A stretch of 64,000 nucleotides of DNA, from positions 89,808-153,807 of the forward strand of contig NZ_NESL01000008.1 in NCBI RefSeq assembly GCF_003063435.1, in the 5' to 3' direction. Source of the stretch: Limnohabitans sp. 2KL-1. GTDB taxonomy: Bacteria > Pseudomonadota > Gammaproteobacteria > Burkholderiales > Burkholderiaceae_C. Under the pieces are notes generated by a model. It did no database searches, was not told where the DNA came from, and saw only the letters and a list, made by a program, of their open reading frames with translations. Every line of letters begins with the position of its first letter. Position 1 is the stretch's first letter. Positions 27,088 to 36,703 of the stretch are shown here, piece after piece. A program made the position numbers and the translations under genes.

Positions 27088-28266
27088 ATGAAACGTGAAC
27101 TGACACGGCTGATTGCAGGGCAAATTTTCTTGCACGCCTGCATGGCCGGCATGCGCATGGCCACGCCACTGCTGGCCCTCAAGCAGGGTTACAGCGCCAT
27201 GGCCGTGGGGGCTTTGCTGGCCTTGTTTGCACTCACGCAGGTGTTTCTGGCGTTGCCGGCAGGGCGTTATGCCGATCGCCATGGCCTGAAAAAGCCCCTG
27301 TTCATCAGCGTTGGGGTCTCTTCTGCAGGGGCCTGCGTGTCGGCCATTTGGCCGGTCTTTCCGGTCATGTGCATCAGCGCACTGGCCACCGGGGGCGCTA
27401 CGGGCATGGCCGTGATCGCGTTGCAGCGCCATGTGGGGCGCATGGCCAAAGATCCGGTGCAGTTGCGTGCCGCTTTCAGCTGGTTGTCCATTGGTCCGGC
27501 CATTTCCAACTTTTTAGGGCCGGTTCTGGCGGGCTTGTTGATTGATTTTGCAGGGCCGGAGCCTGCACACGTCACAGGCTTTCGCTGGGCTTTTTTGCTG
27601 ATGGCGGCGTTGCCCTTGAGCACCTGGTTCTGGGTTCGTTCGGTGTCCGAGTTGCATGCGCCAAAGGCCGTTGAAAACGCCACGCCTCGACGCGCCATGG
27701 ATCTGCTGGCCCAACCCATGATGCGGCGCTTGCTGGGCGTCAACTGGCTGCTGTCTTCCTGTTGGGATGTGCATACCTTTGTGGTGCCGGTGCTGGGTCA
27801 CGAGCGGGGTTACAGCGCCTCTGTGGTGGGCACCATCCTGGGGGCTTTTGCCATGGCCGCAGCCTTCATTCGTGTGTGTTTGCCCTGGATTTCACGCCAT
27901 TTGCACGAGCACCAGATCATCACCGCCGCCATGGCGTGTACGGCCTTGTTGTTTGTGATTTATCCCCTGATGCCTACGGCCTGGGCCATGGGCATGTGTT
28001 CGGTGTTGTTGGGGTTGGTGCTGGGCACGGTGCAACCCATGATCATGAGCACCATGCACCAGATCACGCCACAGCACCGGCAGGGCGAAGCGCTGGGCCT
28101 TCGCCTGATGACCATCAACGCATCCAGTGTGCTCATGCCCATGCTGTTTGGCGCAGCCGGTGCGGTGGCCGGGGTGGCCCCGGTGTTCTGGGTGGTCGGC
28201 GTCAGCGTGGGCTGGGGTTCCCGCGCAGCATGGCGATTGCGCCCGGGCAAAGTCCACAACCCCTAA
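27088..28266 (+). CDS. Major facilitator superfamily transporter
   Basis: A 392-residue protein with 12 predicted membrane helices in two halves. The loop-2 motif AGRYADRHGLKKPLF is the classical MFS G-x-x-x-D-R-x-x-R/K-K signature, and a central cytoplasmic loop (about residues 185-205) separates the halves. The substrate is unknown; resemblance is to small multidrug or metabolite efflux carriers. It begins 15 nt after rmuC and ends the plus-strand run from pncB. The 118 nt behind it hold no gene. Confidence 0.85.
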   Translation: MKRELTRLIAGQIFLHACMAGMRMATPLLALKQGYSAMAVGALLALFALTQVFLALPAGRYADRHGLKKPLFISVGVSSAGACVSAIWPVFPVMCISALATGGATGMAVIALQRHVGRMAKDPVQLRAAFSWLSIGPAISNFLGPVLAGLLIDFAGPEPAHVTGFRWAFLLMAALPLSTWFWVRSVSELHAPKAVENATPRRAMDLLAQPMMRRLLGVNWLLSSCWDVHTFVVPVLGHERGYSASVVGTILGAFAMAAAFIRVCLPWISRHLHEHQIITAAMACTALLFVIYPLMPTAWAMGMCSVLLGLVLGTVQPMIMSTMHQITPQHRQGEALGLRLMTINASSVLMPMLFGAAGAVAGVAPVFWVVGVSVGWGSRAAWRLRPGKVHNP

Positions 28267-28385
28267 AGGATCTGCCCGGGGGCAGCGGTGCTTTGTCGCT
28301 TGTGCAGAGCCAGTTGTGGGGGGAAGCCATGGCGCACCCTGGTTTTTCCCCTTCACCCACATCGGCCAATGGCCTGGGTGATTGC

Positions 28386-29309
28386 TCAGGCCGCCGCAGG
28401 TGAAGCCGACAATTGGTAAAAATCGCAAATCGTTTGCCATGCGGCTTGTGGCGTGTCCACATAATGAAACAGTTTCAGGTCCTCGGTGGAAATGGTGCCT
28501 TCTTGCACCAACAGTTCCATGTCAATCAGACGCTTCCAGAAGTCGGTGCCGAACAGCAAAATCGGCACCGGACGCGATTTGCGCGTTTGCACCAGCGTCA
28601 TCACTTCAAACAGTTCGTCCAGTGTGCCAAAACCACCCGGAAACGCGACCAAAGCCTTGGCGCGCATCATGAAGTGCATTTTGCGCAGCGCGAAGTAATG
28701 GAACTTGAAGCTCAGTTCAGGTGTGACGTAAGGGTTGGGCTTTTGTTCGTGGGGCAGGGCGATGTTCAGGGCAACCGAAGGCGCTCCGACTTCTTGCGCC
28801 CCCCGGTTGGCCGCTTCCATGATGCCGGGGCCGCCGCCCGTGCAGATGAACAACTTTTCTTCGTCGGGCAAGCACGAGCAAGACCTGGCCACCAACTGTG
28901 AAAAGACGCGGGCGTTCTCGTAATGCTGGGCATTGCGCACGGCGGTTTCGGCACGGGCGATGTCTTGCGCCAGGCCGTTTTGCTGTGCTGCCTGCAGTCG
29001 CGCTTGTGCGCTTTCCATGTCCATGAACCGTGCACTGCCGAACACCACCACGGTGTGCTCGATCTTGGCCTCGGTTTGCGCCAAATCGGGTTTGAGCATC
29101 TCCAGCTGAAAACGAATGCCTCGGGTTTCGCGGCGTAACAAAAACTCGGGGTCGGCAAAGGCCAGGCGGTGGGCCTCGGGTTCCAGCCAGTCGGCGGTGC
29201 TGGCTTCGGCTTGTAGATCGGCCCAGGCGTGGGGCAGCGAGGGGGCTAAGAGGTCTTGTCTGGATTGCATGGCGGCATTGTGCATGGACTGCTCTGTGGC
29301 CATGGCCAT
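28386..29309 (-). CDS. LOG-family protein (TIGR00730, nucleotide phosphoribohydrolase-like)
   Basis: A 307-residue Rossmann-fold protein of the LOG/YgdH-type family. It has the hallmark GGGPGIMEAANRGA and PGGFGTLDELFEV motifs (the PGGxGTxxE signature) and VVVFGSARF at the start of the domain. Family members cleave N-glycosidic bonds of nucleoside monophosphates; plant enzymes activate cytokinins. An N-terminal extension of about 85 residues precedes the domain, as in the longer bacterial group. The start has GAAG upstream. Confidence 0.88.
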   Translation of the reverse strand: MAMATEQSMHNAAMQSRQDLLAPSLPHAWADLQAEASTADWLEPEAHRLAFADPEFLLRRETRGIRFQLEMLKPDLAQTEAKIEHTVVVFGSARFMDMESAQARLQAAQQNGLAQDIARAETAVRNAQHYENARVFSQLVARSCSCLPDEEKLFICTGGGPGIMEAANRGAQEVGAPSVALNIALPHEQKPNPYVTPELSFKFHYFALRKMHFMMRAKALVAFPGGFGTLDELFEVMTLVQTRKSRPVPILLFGTDFWKRLIDMELLVQEGTISTEDLKLFHYVDTPQAAWQTICDFYQLSASPAAA

Positions 29310-29347
29310 CCATCTTCAAAAAACACAGACGAATCGTCTCGGCCATG

Positions 29348-29370
29348 AAAAAAGCCCCTTGCGGGGCTTT
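29348..29370 (-). terminator. Terminator of efp
   Basis: AAAGCCCC-TTGC-GGGGCTTT stem with a run of six T on the minus strand immediately after it, placed 22 nt behind the efp stop. Confidence 0.88.
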
Positions 29371-29391
29371 CATCAGGGCTTGATCTGTCGA

Positions 29392-29946
29392 TCAGACGCG
29401 CTTGCGGTATTCGCCAGTGCGGGTGTCGATTTCGATCTTGTCGCCTTGGCTCACGAACAAAGGCACAGGCACTTCCATGCCGGTGGCGATCTTGGCGGGC
29501 TTGAGCACTTTGCCCGAGGTGTCGCCTTTGACAGCGGGCTCGGTCCAGGTGATCTCACGCACCACGCTGGTGGGCAATTCGACCGAGATGGCTTTTTCGT
29601 TGTAGAACACCACTTCGAGTTCCATGCCGTCTTCGAGGTAGTTCAGGGCGTCGCCCATGTTGGTGGCTTCGACTTCGTACTGGTTGAAATCGGTGTCCAT
29701 GCAAACGTACATGGGGTCAGCGAAATACGAGTAAGTGCACTCTTTCTTGTCCAGAATGACCTGGTCCATCTTGTCATCGGCGCGGAACACGACTTCGGTG
29801 CCGAAGTTGGCGATCAGGCTTTTGAGCTTCATGCGCACGGTGGACGAGCCGCGGCCACCGCGTTGGTATTCGGTGCGCAGGACGACCATGGGGTCTTTGC
29901 CGTGCATGATGACGTTGCCGACGCGGATTTCTTGAGCGGTTTTCAT
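29392..29946 (-). CDS. efp: Translation elongation factor P (Arg32 type)
   Basis: EF-P relieves ribosomes stalled at polyproline. The 184-residue protein has the KOW-like N-domain and two OB domains. The tip loop reads [11 protein letters not shown] with Arg at position 32, the residue that EarP rhamnosylates in beta- and some gammaproteobacteria, instead of the Lys34 modified in E. coli. The matching earP gene lies upstream on the same strand, with two YeeE/YedE genes between. The long Pro-Ala repeat of TonB in this window is a plausible client. Confidence 0.97.
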   Translation of the reverse strand: MKTAQEIRVGNVIMHGKDPMVVLRTEYQRGGRGSSTVRMKLKSLIANFGTEVVFRADDKMDQVILDKKECTYSYFADPMYVCMDTDFNQYEVEATNMGDALNYLEDGMELEVVFYNEKAISVELPTSVVREITWTEPAVKGDTSGKVLKPAKIATGMEVPVPLFVSQGDKIEIDTRTGEYRKRV

Positions 29947-30042
29947 AGGAATTGAGTCTGAAATGAAAAGGGGTGACCTGAGGTCAAGCCTGCTATTCTA
30001 ACCTGCGAGGCTTGGTTTTCTTGGGTGGATGGCTGCGCAGAG

Positions 30043-30477
30043 TCAATCCCGCGCCGTCAGGCCATGCGCCAGTCCGCCCAGCACAATACCGCCCAAAGCC
30101 CACAGGATGTCGGTGTTGCCCGTGCCCAGTGCCGCAATGGCCGGCCCGGGGCACACGCCCGAAAGCCCCCAGCCCACGCCAAAAATGGCCGAGCCGATCA
30201 CGGTTTGGCGGTTCCAGCTGGCGGGCTGGGTCAAGAACTGACCACCCAGCAAGGGGCGGGCAAACCAGCGCGGAAAGCCTTTGTAAGCCAGCATGGCCAG
30301 GCCCGCCGCGCCGCCCATGACCAACATGAGCCCCCAGTCTTGAAAGCGCAGGAAGCTGAGGACAACTTCGGGTTGCACCATGGTGGCCAGCGACAGACCA
30401 AAGCCAAACAGCGCCCCGGCCAACAAGGTGACCAGCGCTTTGGGCAGGGTGAGGGCGTGTGGATTCACGGTGTTCAT
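30043..30477 (-). CDS. YeeE/YedE family half-protein (second subunit)
   Basis: A 144-residue membrane protein with four helices, homologous to the second half of YeeE/YedE (DUF6691-like, PmpB). The hallmark is GWGLSGVCPGPAIAALGTG with its conserved Cys. Full-length YeeE imports thiosulfate; two-gene versions are linked to movement of sulfur compounds. The ATG at 30477 overlaps the stop of the first half-gene by 4 nt, so the subunits are made together. It precedes efp by 96 nt. Confidence 0.88.
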   Translation of the reverse strand: MNTVNPHALTLPKALVTLLAGALFGFGLSLATMVQPEVVLSFLRFQDWGLMLVMGGAAGLAMLAYKGFPRWFARPLLGGQFLTQPASWNRQTVIGSAIFGVGWGLSGVCPGPAIAALGTGNTDILWALGGIVLGGLAHGLTARD

Positions 30478-30956
30478 GCCAGACCTTTCGTGGTGATGGC
30501 CATCAGGTTGGCGGTCAAAAAGGCTGTGGCCATGAAGGTCAGCACCGCGCCCAGCGAAGGCAATTGCAGCGAGCCCAGCCCGCAAATGCCGTGGCCCGAA
30601 GTGCAGCCGTTGCCCAGACGGGCCCCATAACCGACCAGAAAACCACCCACCAACAGTTGCCACGCAGGCACGCTGGTGTGCTGCGCCTCACCGCCCGCCA
30701 GCGCAAAGCGCCAGACCAAAGCGCCCAGCACCACGCCCAAGGCGTAGACCAAGCGCCAGTTGCGGGTGTTCAAAAAGCGGGCTTGCCGAAAAAAGTCACG
30801 CTTGAATACGAAGGACCAGCTGCTGGAAAAGACGGTGCTCATGCCGCCGACCCAGCCGTTGAGCAAATAAAGCAGCGCCACGCCAGCGCCAATCGTCAGG
30901 CCGCCCAGCAGGTAGTGCTGCCAGCCGAGGGGGAAGAGGGTATTGATGAGGGACAT
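30474..30956 (-). CDS. YeeE/YedE family half-protein (first subunit)
   Basis: A 160-residue membrane protein equal to the first half of YeeE/YedE (PmpA-like). It carries the conserved GARLGNGCTSGHGICGLG motif, whose Cys residues relay the sulfur substrate in YeeE. It starts 9 nt after the earP stop and overlaps its partner. I see no sulfurtransferase, TusA or ArsR-type regulator gene beside the pair, which often accompany such genes. Confidence 0.9.
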   Translation of the reverse strand: MSLINTLFPLGWQHYLLGGLTIGAGVALLYLLNGWVGGMSTVFSSSWSFVFKRDFFRQARFLNTRNWRLVYALGVVLGALVWRFALAGGEAQHTSVPAWQLLVGGFLVGYGARLGNGCTSGHGICGLGSLQLPSLGAVLTFMATAFLTANLMAITTKGLA

Positions 30957-30965
30957 GGGGCGGGA

Positions 30966-32078
30966 TTATCGGGGCTGTGAAGGGGTGACCTGGATGTCAT
31001 TGTTTTGCACAAACGCAAGAAGTTGCGTGATGAGTGGCTTTTGCGCCAACAAGCGATCGAGGGCTGCCTGAGCACAGGTGGCCCAGGTTCCCAGGTTGTT
31101 GGCTGCCAATGTAGGCAGTTCTGGGTTTTCCATCCCATTCCAGACCCGATGCGCCTGCCGCAGGCTTGGCGGCGTTTGCATCCAATCCAAAAACGCTTCG
31201 AGTTTGGCGTGGTGCGCGTTGTCATCCTGGGGGTAGATGTGCCAGATGAAAGGTTGGCCTGCCCAAAGTGCGCGCACCAGTGAGTCTTCGCCGCGCACAA
31301 AGTTGAGGTCGCAGGCCCAGAGCATGTCGTCGAAGCCGTCTTGGCTTGTGTAAGGCAGGGCGCTCCAGTGGGGTTGAACAGGCATGCCTGCCAGTGCTTG
31401 CTGCACAGCCGCCAGTGGGCGGCCGGGGGTGACGAGCAGGTGGTGGGGTGTGCCCACCAGTTGCGTCAGCAGTTGGGGCAGGGCGGCGGGTTCGTAGCAG
31501 AACAGGCTGATCAGCAGGCCACCCGGTGCCAGGTCAGGTGCGTGTTGCGTTCGCCAGGCAGCGCGGTCAAAGCGTTTTTGCCGGGCCAGCAGGTCGGTTT
31601 CACGCAGCAGGCCACCTGTGTCGGGTGCGAAGCCGGGATAAAAGAATGTCTTGGTCCAGCCCTTGGCGGGGCCGCTCATCACGGGCGAGGGCAGGCCGTG
31701 CATGCGGGGCACCCAGCTTTCGGCGCTCAGGTATTCGAGGTTGATCCAGACGGGTTGCTTTGGACGCGTGTTCACAGCATGTGCCACAAAGGCTTCGGGC
31801 AGGGTGCATCCAAAGGCTTCGATCCAGACGTCGGCTGGCGGCAGGTTTTGCAGCACGTCGTTTTGGCTGGCGGCTGCCCAGGGCAGTACTTGAATGTTGG
31901 GTACTTGACAGCGTAAATGGTCCGGGGCCATCCAGGCCAGGGCCGAGGCGTCGTCTACCCACAAGCGCACCGATTGCCCAGCATCGGCGAGTTGACGGGC
32001 CAGCCGCCAGCACACGCCCAAGTCGCCGTGGTTGTCGATGACGGTGCAAAAAATGTCCCAGAGTGGCTTGCTTGGCAT
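30966..32078 (-). CDS. earP: EF-P arginine rhamnosyltransferase
   Basis: EarP transfers rhamnose from dTDP-rhamnose to Arg32 of EF-P. The 370-residue GT-B protein has the [18 protein letters not shown] motif near the N-terminus and the signature [37 protein letters not shown] in the C-domain. The Asp of DNxGDxGV is the catalytic residue in characterised EarP, and Asp and Glu of RGEDS bind the nucleotide sugar. The ATG at 32078 fits the family. It is divergent from uvrC. Confidence 0.95.
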   Translation of the reverse strand: MPSKPLWDIFCTVIDNHGDLGVCWRLARQLADAGQSVRLWVDDASALAWMAPDHLRCQVPNIQVLPWAAASQNDVLQNLPPADVWIEAFGCTLPEAFVAHAVNTRPKQPVWINLEYLSAESWVPRMHGLPSPVMSGPAKGWTKTFFYPGFAPDTGGLLRETDLLARQKRFDRAAWRTQHAPDLAPGGLLISLFCYEPAALPQLLTQLVGTPHHLLVTPGRPLAAVQQALAGMPVQPHWSALPYTSQDGFDDMLWACDLNFVRGEDSLVRALWAGQPFIWHIYPQDDNAHHAKLEAFLDWMQTPPSLRQAHRVWNGMENPELPTLAANNLGTWATCAQAALDRLLAQKPLITQLLAFVQNNDIQVTPSQPR

Positions 32079-32110
32079 GCGTGGATTGTCGCTTGGCTGA
32101 AACCGACCGA

Positions 32111-32146
32111 ACTTGTGGCCGCAGGGGCTCGCTCCCACTTCAAGGA
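32111..32146. repeat. Partial REP-like element, copy 3
   Basis: GGCTCGCTCCCAC at 32126-32138 is the exact reverse complement of 13 bases of the element at 6558 (GTGGGAGCGAGCC). Only one side is recognisable. It lies in the earP-uvrC divergent spacer. Confidence 0.55.
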
Positions 32147-32203
32147 TGTTGCGCAGGCTTGCAGCTCAAACCAAGGCTTTGTTTTGCCGCCACAATACGC
32201 GCC

Positions 32204-34135
32204 ATGATGGCTGAACACGACGAATCCTTGCTGGCCCAGGTGGCTGCGCTTCCGGCTTTGCCGGGGGTTTACCGTTATTTTGATGCGCAAGGCAACGTGC
32301 TGTATGTCGGCAAGGCCAAGCAGCTCAAGAAGCGCGTGTCCAGCTATTTCCAGAAAGACCACGGCGGCACGCGCATCGGTCACATGGTGAGCAAGATCGC
32401 CCGCATGGAGACCACGGTGGTGCGCTCCGAGGCCGAGGCGCTGCTGCTCGAAAACAACCTGATCAAGACGCTGAGCCCGCGCTTCAACATCTTGTTCAGG
32501 GACGACAAGACCTATCCCTACCTCAAGCTCACGGGCAACGGCACGCTGTTTTTGAAGGCTGTGGACGGCGCGCCCGAGCCGCAGACCTTTCCACGCGTGG
32601 CGTATTACCGGGGTTCGGTCGAAAAAAAACACCGCTACTTTGGACCGTTTCCCAGTGCCTGGGCGGTGAAAGAGTCGATCCAGCTATTGCAAAAGGTGTT
32701 TCGCCTGCGCACCTGCGAAGACACGGTGTTTGCCAACCGCACCCGGCCTTGCTTGCTGTACCAAATCAAGCGTTGCTCGGGCCCGTGCGTCAATTTGATC
32801 AGCCCGCAGGCCTATGCCGACGATGTGCAACACGCCGAGCGCTTTTTGAAGGGCGAAACCCAAGCGTTGTTGCAAGAGATGGAAGCGCGGATGATGGCGC
32901 ACGCCGAGCGGCTGGCGTTTGAGCAGGCCGCCGAGGTGCGCAATCAGATGACGGCGCTGTCCCGGGTGCTGCACCAGCAGTCGGTGGACACGGGCACCGA
33001 CACCGATGTGGACATTCTGGCGGTGCGGGTGCAGGGCGGGCGTGCCTGCGTCAACCTGGCCATGGTGCGTGGCGGGCGGCATTTGGGGGACCGAGCGTAC
33101 TTTCCGGCCCATGTGGAAGACGCCCATGCCCTGCAGTCGGTCGAGGACGATGGCCAAACCCAAGTGCCGGTGGAGGTTCAGGTGCTCGAAGCTTTCATGG
33201 CGCAGCATTACATCGGCATTCCGGTGCCTGCGGCCCTGATCACCAGCGTGGCGGTGGACAAAGGCTTGGTTGCAGCGCTGTCGCAGCAAGCCGGCTACAA
33301 GATCGCTGCCGTGCACAACCCGCGTGAGCAGCGCAGGGTGTGGTTAGAGATGAGCGAGAAAAACGCCGACATCCAGTTGGCCCGGCTTTTGGCCGAAGAA
33401 GGCTCTCAGCAGGCCCGCACCCGGGCGCTGGCCGACGCACTTGATTTGGCCCCTGACGAACTGGATGCGTTGCACATTGAGTGTTTTGACATTTCGCACA
33501 CGGCGGGCGAGAACACCCAGGCCTCTTGCGTGGTGTTTCGTCAGCACAAGATGCAAAGCAGCGAATACCGCCGCTACAACATCGAGGGCATCACGCCCGG
33601 CGACGATTACGCCGCCATGCGCCAGGTGCTGATGCGCCGCTACGGCAAACTGGCCGAGGCTTTGCGCAGCGCCGAAGGCACCGCCCGCTTGCCCGATCTG
33701 GTGCTGATTGACGGCGGCAAGGGCCAGGTCTCGATGGCCAAAGAGGTGTTTACCCAATTGGGTCTGGATTTGTCACGCATCGTGGGCGTCGAAAAGGGGG
33801 AAGGCCGCAAGGTAGGTCTGGAAGAGCTGGTGTTTGCCGATGGCCGCGAGAAGGTCTATTTGGGCAAGGATTCGGCCGCCCTCATGCTGGTGGCCCAAAT
33901 ACGTGACGAGGCACACCGCTTTGCCATCACCGGCATGCGGGCGCAGCGGGCCAAGGTGCGCATGGGCGGCAGCAAAATCGAGGAGATCCCCGGCATCGGC
34001 CCGCGCAAACGGGCCAAATTGCTCCAGCGTTTTGGGGGTGTGCGCGGCGTGGAAAGCGCCAGCGTGGAAGACCTGCTGGGCGTGGAGGGCATTTCACGCG
34101 AGTTGGCCGAGAGCATTTACAACGCCCTGCATTGA
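32204..34135 (+). CDS. uvrC: Excinuclease ABC subunit C
   Basis: UvrC makes the two incisions in nucleotide excision repair. The 643-residue protein shows the GIY-YIG domain ([20 protein letters not shown], about residues 16-95), the UVR motif (about 225-260), the C-terminal RNase H-like nuclease ([21 protein letters not shown] and [10 protein letters not shown]) and a terminal helix-hairpin-helix pair ([18 protein letters not shown]). Two adjacent ATG codons can start it. The downstream neighbour pgsA is the usual proteobacterial partner. Confidence 0.97.
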   Translation: MMAEHDESLLAQVAALPALPGVYRYFDAQGNVLYVGKAKQLKKRVSSYFQKDHGGTRIGHMVSKIARMETTVVRSEAEALLLENNLIKTLSPRFNILFRDDKTYPYLKLTGNGTLFLKAVDGAPEPQTFPRVAYYRGSVEKKHRYFGPFPSAWAVKESIQLLQKVFRLRTCEDTVFANRTRPCLLYQIKRCSGPCVNLISPQAYADDVQHAERFLKGETQALLQEMEARMMAHAERLAFEQAAEVRNQMTALSRVLHQQSVDTGTDTDVDILAVRVQGGRACVNLAMVRGGRHLGDRAYFPAHVEDAHALQSVEDDGQTQVPVEVQVLEAFMAQHYIGIPVPAALITSVAVDKGLVAALSQQAGYKIAAVHNPREQRRVWLEMSEKNADIQLARLLAEEGSQQARTRALADALDLAPDELDALHIECFDISHTAGENTQASCVVFRQHKMQSSEYRRYNIEGITPGDDYAAMRQVLMRRYGKLAEALRSAEGTARLPDLVLIDGGKGQVSMAKEVFTQLGLDLSRIVGVEKGEGRKVGLEELVFADGREKVYLGKDSAALMLVAQIRDEAHRFAITGMRAQRAKVRMGGSKIEEIPGIGPRKRAKLLQRFGGVRGVESASVEDLLGVEGISRELAESIYNALH

Positions 34136-34180
34136 GTTCTTGGCCCATCAGCCCACGAAAACCCCGTTTGGCGTGCCACA

Positions 34181-34759
34181 ATGAAGCCCATGTTTTTCAC
34201 GATTCCCACCATCATGACCTGGACGCGCATTGTCGCGATCCCTTTGATCATTGGCGTGTATTACCTGCAGAGCCTGACGGTGGAAACCCAAAACATGATC
34301 GCCACGGTCATGTTCGTGCTCTTTGCCATCACCGACTGGCTGGATGGTTATCTGGCCCGCAAGCTCAACCAGACCTCGGCTTTTGGTGCCTTTTTAGACC
34401 CGGTGGCCGACAAGTTTTTGGTGTGTGCGGCCTTGCTGATTTTGGTGCACATGAACCGGGTGCATGTGCTGATTGCCTTGGTCATCATCGGCCGCGAGAT
34501 TGCCATTTCTTCGCTGCGCGAGTGGATGGCCCAGATTGGCGCGGGTAAGAGTGTGGCGGTGCACATGGTGGGCAAGCTCAAGACCACAGTGCAGATGGTG
34601 GCCATTCCATTCCTGCTTTACGACGGCATGTTGTTTGGCGTGATCGATACCCGCATTTGGGGCGCGGTGTTGATCTTGATCGCGGCCGTGCTGACCATCT
34701 GGTCCATGGTTTATTACATGCAAAAGGCCCTGCCTGAAATCCGGGCACGGGTGAAATGA
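34181..34759 (+). CDS. pgsA: CDP-diacylglycerol-glycerol-3-phosphate 3-phosphatidyltransferase
   Basis: PgsA makes phosphatidylglycerol phosphate in the inner membrane. The 192-residue protein contains the CDP-alcohol phosphotransferase motif D-x2-D-G-x2-A-R-x8-G-x3-D-x3-D as DWLDGYLARKLNQTSAFGAF followed by LDPVADK, and several membrane helices. ATG at 34181 is used; a second ATG lies three codons later. It follows uvrC by 45 nt and overlaps the EamA-type gene by 4 nt. Confidence 0.96.
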   Translation: MKPMFFTIPTIMTWTRIVAIPLIIGVYYLQSLTVETQNMIATVMFVLFAITDWLDGYLARKLNQTSAFGAFLDPVADKFLVCAALLILVHMNRVHVLIALVIIGREIAISSLREWMAQIGAGKSVAVHMVGKLKTTVQMVAIPFLLYDGMLFGVIDTRIWGAVLILIAAVLTIWSMVYYMQKALPEIRARVK

Positions 34760-35667
34760 CCGATTCTCAAGAAACCACGGCCTGGATCAAGGCCATGCCC
34801 GTCGTGTTCGTGCTGATCTGGAGCACCGGTTTCATCGTCGCCCGTTACGGCATGCCGCATGCGCCGCCGTTCAGTTTTTTGCTGGTGCGCTACCTGCTCT
34901 CCATTTTGTGTTTTTTGCCCTGGATTGTGCTGGCCCGCGTCAAGTGGCCGCAAAGTCGGTCGCAGTGGCTGCACCTGGCGGTCACGGGCATCTTGATGCA
35001 TGCGGGCTACCTGGGCGGCGTGTGGGCTGCGGTGAAGGCGGGCATGGGCTCGGGTTTGTCGTCCCTGATCGTGGGCTTTCAGCCGGTGCTCACCGCCATT
35101 TGGTTGTCTTACAGCTTGCGCGGCTCGGACCAACCGGGCGTGTCGCGCCGCCAGTGGTTGGGCTTGTTGCTGGGTTTTGCGGGCCTGCTCATGGTGGTCT
35201 GGCGCAAGCTCACTTTGGGCTCACCCATGGATCACGTCACGCCCGTCAACATGGCCTTTGCCATCGGGGCGCTGCTGAGCATCACCATCGGCACGCTTTA
35301 CCAAAAACGCTTTGTGCAGCCTTGCGATGTGCGTTCGGCCAACGCGGTTCAGCTGTTGGCGGCGTTCGCCGTGACCGTGCCGCTGGCTTGGGCAGAGCCA
35401 GAGGCCATGCGATGGAATGCCGAGTTGGTCGGTGCCATGGCCTGGTCGGTGCTGGGGCTGACCTTGGGCGGCAGCTCTTTGCTTTACATGCTGATCCAGC
35501 GCGGTGCTGCCGCGTCAGTGACCAGCCTGATGTACATGGTGCCCCCCACCACAGCCATCATCGCCTGGCTTCTGTTTGGGGAGACCATCACCGCTGCCAC
35601 CTTGGGTGGAACGGCCCTTACGGCGCTGGGGGTGAGCTTGGTGGTGCGACCTGCTCGGCCGAGTTGA
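34756..35667 (+). CDS. EamA/DMT-superfamily transporter
   Basis: A 303-residue protein with ten predicted membrane helices arranged as two EamA repeats (WSTGFIVARYGMPHAPPF... in the first and LGGSSLLYMLIQRGAAASVTSLMYMVPPTTAIIAWLLFGE in the second). Related proteins export amino acids or other metabolites; the substrate is unknown. Its start overlaps the pgsA stop. Its 3' end overlaps the convergent LysR gene by 50 nt, so antisense effects between the two messages are possible. Confidence 0.88.
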   Translation: MTDSQETTAWIKAMPVVFVLIWSTGFIVARYGMPHAPPFSFLLVRYLLSILCFLPWIVLARVKWPQSRSQWLHLAVTGILMHAGYLGGVWAAVKAGMGSGLSSLIVGFQPVLTAIWLSYSLRGSDQPGVSRRQWLGLLLGFAGLLMVVWRKLTLGSPMDHVTPVNMAFAIGALLSITIGTLYQKRFVQPCDVRSANAVQLLAAFAVTVPLAWAEPEAMRWNAELVGAMAWSVLGLTLGGSSLLYMLIQRGAAASVTSLMYMVPPTTAIIAWLLFGETITAATLGGTALTALGVSLVVRPARPS

Positions 35668-36607
35668 CCGACTTCCAGGGTTCTTCACGCAGCCGAGAGG
35701 TCAGAAACTCTTGCAGCAGCCGCAGACGCCAGGGCATTTGCGTGCGGTAAGGTGCCAGCCAGTGAATGTCTGCGTCGTGCATGGCGCAGTCCGGCAACAC
35801 CCGCACCAGCTGGCCTGAGGCCATTTGCGGGGCGATGTCCCACAAGCTGCGCAGCATGATGCCGTAGCCCGCCATGCACCAGTCGCGCACCATTTCGCCC
35901 GAATTGCTGGAAAGCGGGCCTTGCACCCGCAGGTGTCGTGTCCGGCTTGAACCTTCTTGCAGCTGCCATTGGTCAAAGTGCTGACCTTGGCCCGTATCCC
36001 CTCCGTTTTCCCTGACCACCAGACAGGCGTGCGTGACCAGCTCGTCCAGTGTGCGAGGTGTGCCATGCCGCTGCAGGTAGCCGGGGGCGGCCACCAGCAC
36101 CCGCTGGTTGGTCACCAGCTTGCGTGATATCCATTCGGCTGCGATGTGGGCGGGCGGGTTCCATAACCAGATGGCGGCGTCAAAACCTTCACCGGCCAGA
36201 TTGGGCAGCTGTTCGCTCAGTTGCAGTTCGATGCGCACCGCGGGATAGCGCTGCTGGAACTCGGCCAGCAATGGCCCCAGCCACAGACGACCAAAGCCAA
36301 AACTGCAGACCATGCGGACTGGGCCAGAGGGCTCGCTTTGGTGTTCGCGCAACTCCTCTTCGATCGCGCAGAAGTTGCGCAGCAATTGCGTGGCACGCTC
36401 ACACAAGGTGTGGCCCTCGGTGGTTGGGCTCACACGCCGGGTCGTGCGCTGGAACAGTTGCAAGCCAAGTCCAGCTTCGAGTGCGGACAGGCGTTTGGTC
36501 ACCACAGGGGGGGCCAGTTGGAGTGATTGCGCTGCTTTGGCCAAGCTTCCATGTTGCCGAATGGCCACAACAAGTTCCAGATCGGCGCGGTTCAAAACAG
36601 AGTTCAA
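35618..36607 (-). CDS. LysR-family regulator (DmlR-like)
   Basis: A 329-residue LTTR with an N-terminal winged helix (LELVVAIRQHGSLAKAAQSLQLAPPVVTKRLSALEAGLGLQLFQRTTRRV) and a type 2 periplasmic-binding effector domain. The start is TTG at 36605-36607, supported by a perfect AAGGAGG six bases upstream and by alignment with the family. It is divergent from a D-malate/tartrate dehydrogenase gene, with a 9-bp inverted repeat between them. This mirrors dmlR-dmlA of E. coli, so it likely activates that gene in response to D-malate or tartrate. Confidence 0.88.
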   Translation of the reverse strand: MNSVLNRADLELVVAIRQHGSLAKAAQSLQLAPPVVTKRLSALEAGLGLQLFQRTTRRVSPTTEGHTLCERATQLLRNFCAIEEELREHQSEPSGPVRMVCSFGFGRLWLGPLLAEFQQRYPAVRIELQLSEQLPNLAGEGFDAAIWLWNPPAHIAAEWISRKLVTNQRVLVAAPGYLQRHGTPRTLDELVTHACLVVRENGGDTGQGQHFDQWQLQEGSSRTRHLRVQGPLSSNSGEMVRDWCMAGYGIMLRSLWDIAPQMASGQLVRVLPDCAMHDADIHWLAPYRTQMPWRLRLLQEFLTSRLREEPWKSVNSAEQVAPPSSPPAP

Positions 36608-36620
36608 TTGTTGCCTCCTT

Positions 36621-36648
36621 GGAAATAATGAATTGCCATATTATTTCC
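36621..36648. promoter_or_regulatory. Operator palindrome between lysR and dmlA-like genes
   Basis: Perfect 9-bp arms GGAAATAAT (36621-36629) and ATTATTTCC (36640-36648) with a 10-nt spacer. It sits 14 nt from the regulator start and 55 nt from the dehydrogenase start, the expected place for the LysR recognition site controlling both genes. Confidence 0.7.
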
Positions 36649-36703
36649 CGGAAGCCCTTTAAGCTTGGAGCTATCCCACTGTTTCAATCCCACAGGAGTA
36701 CAC

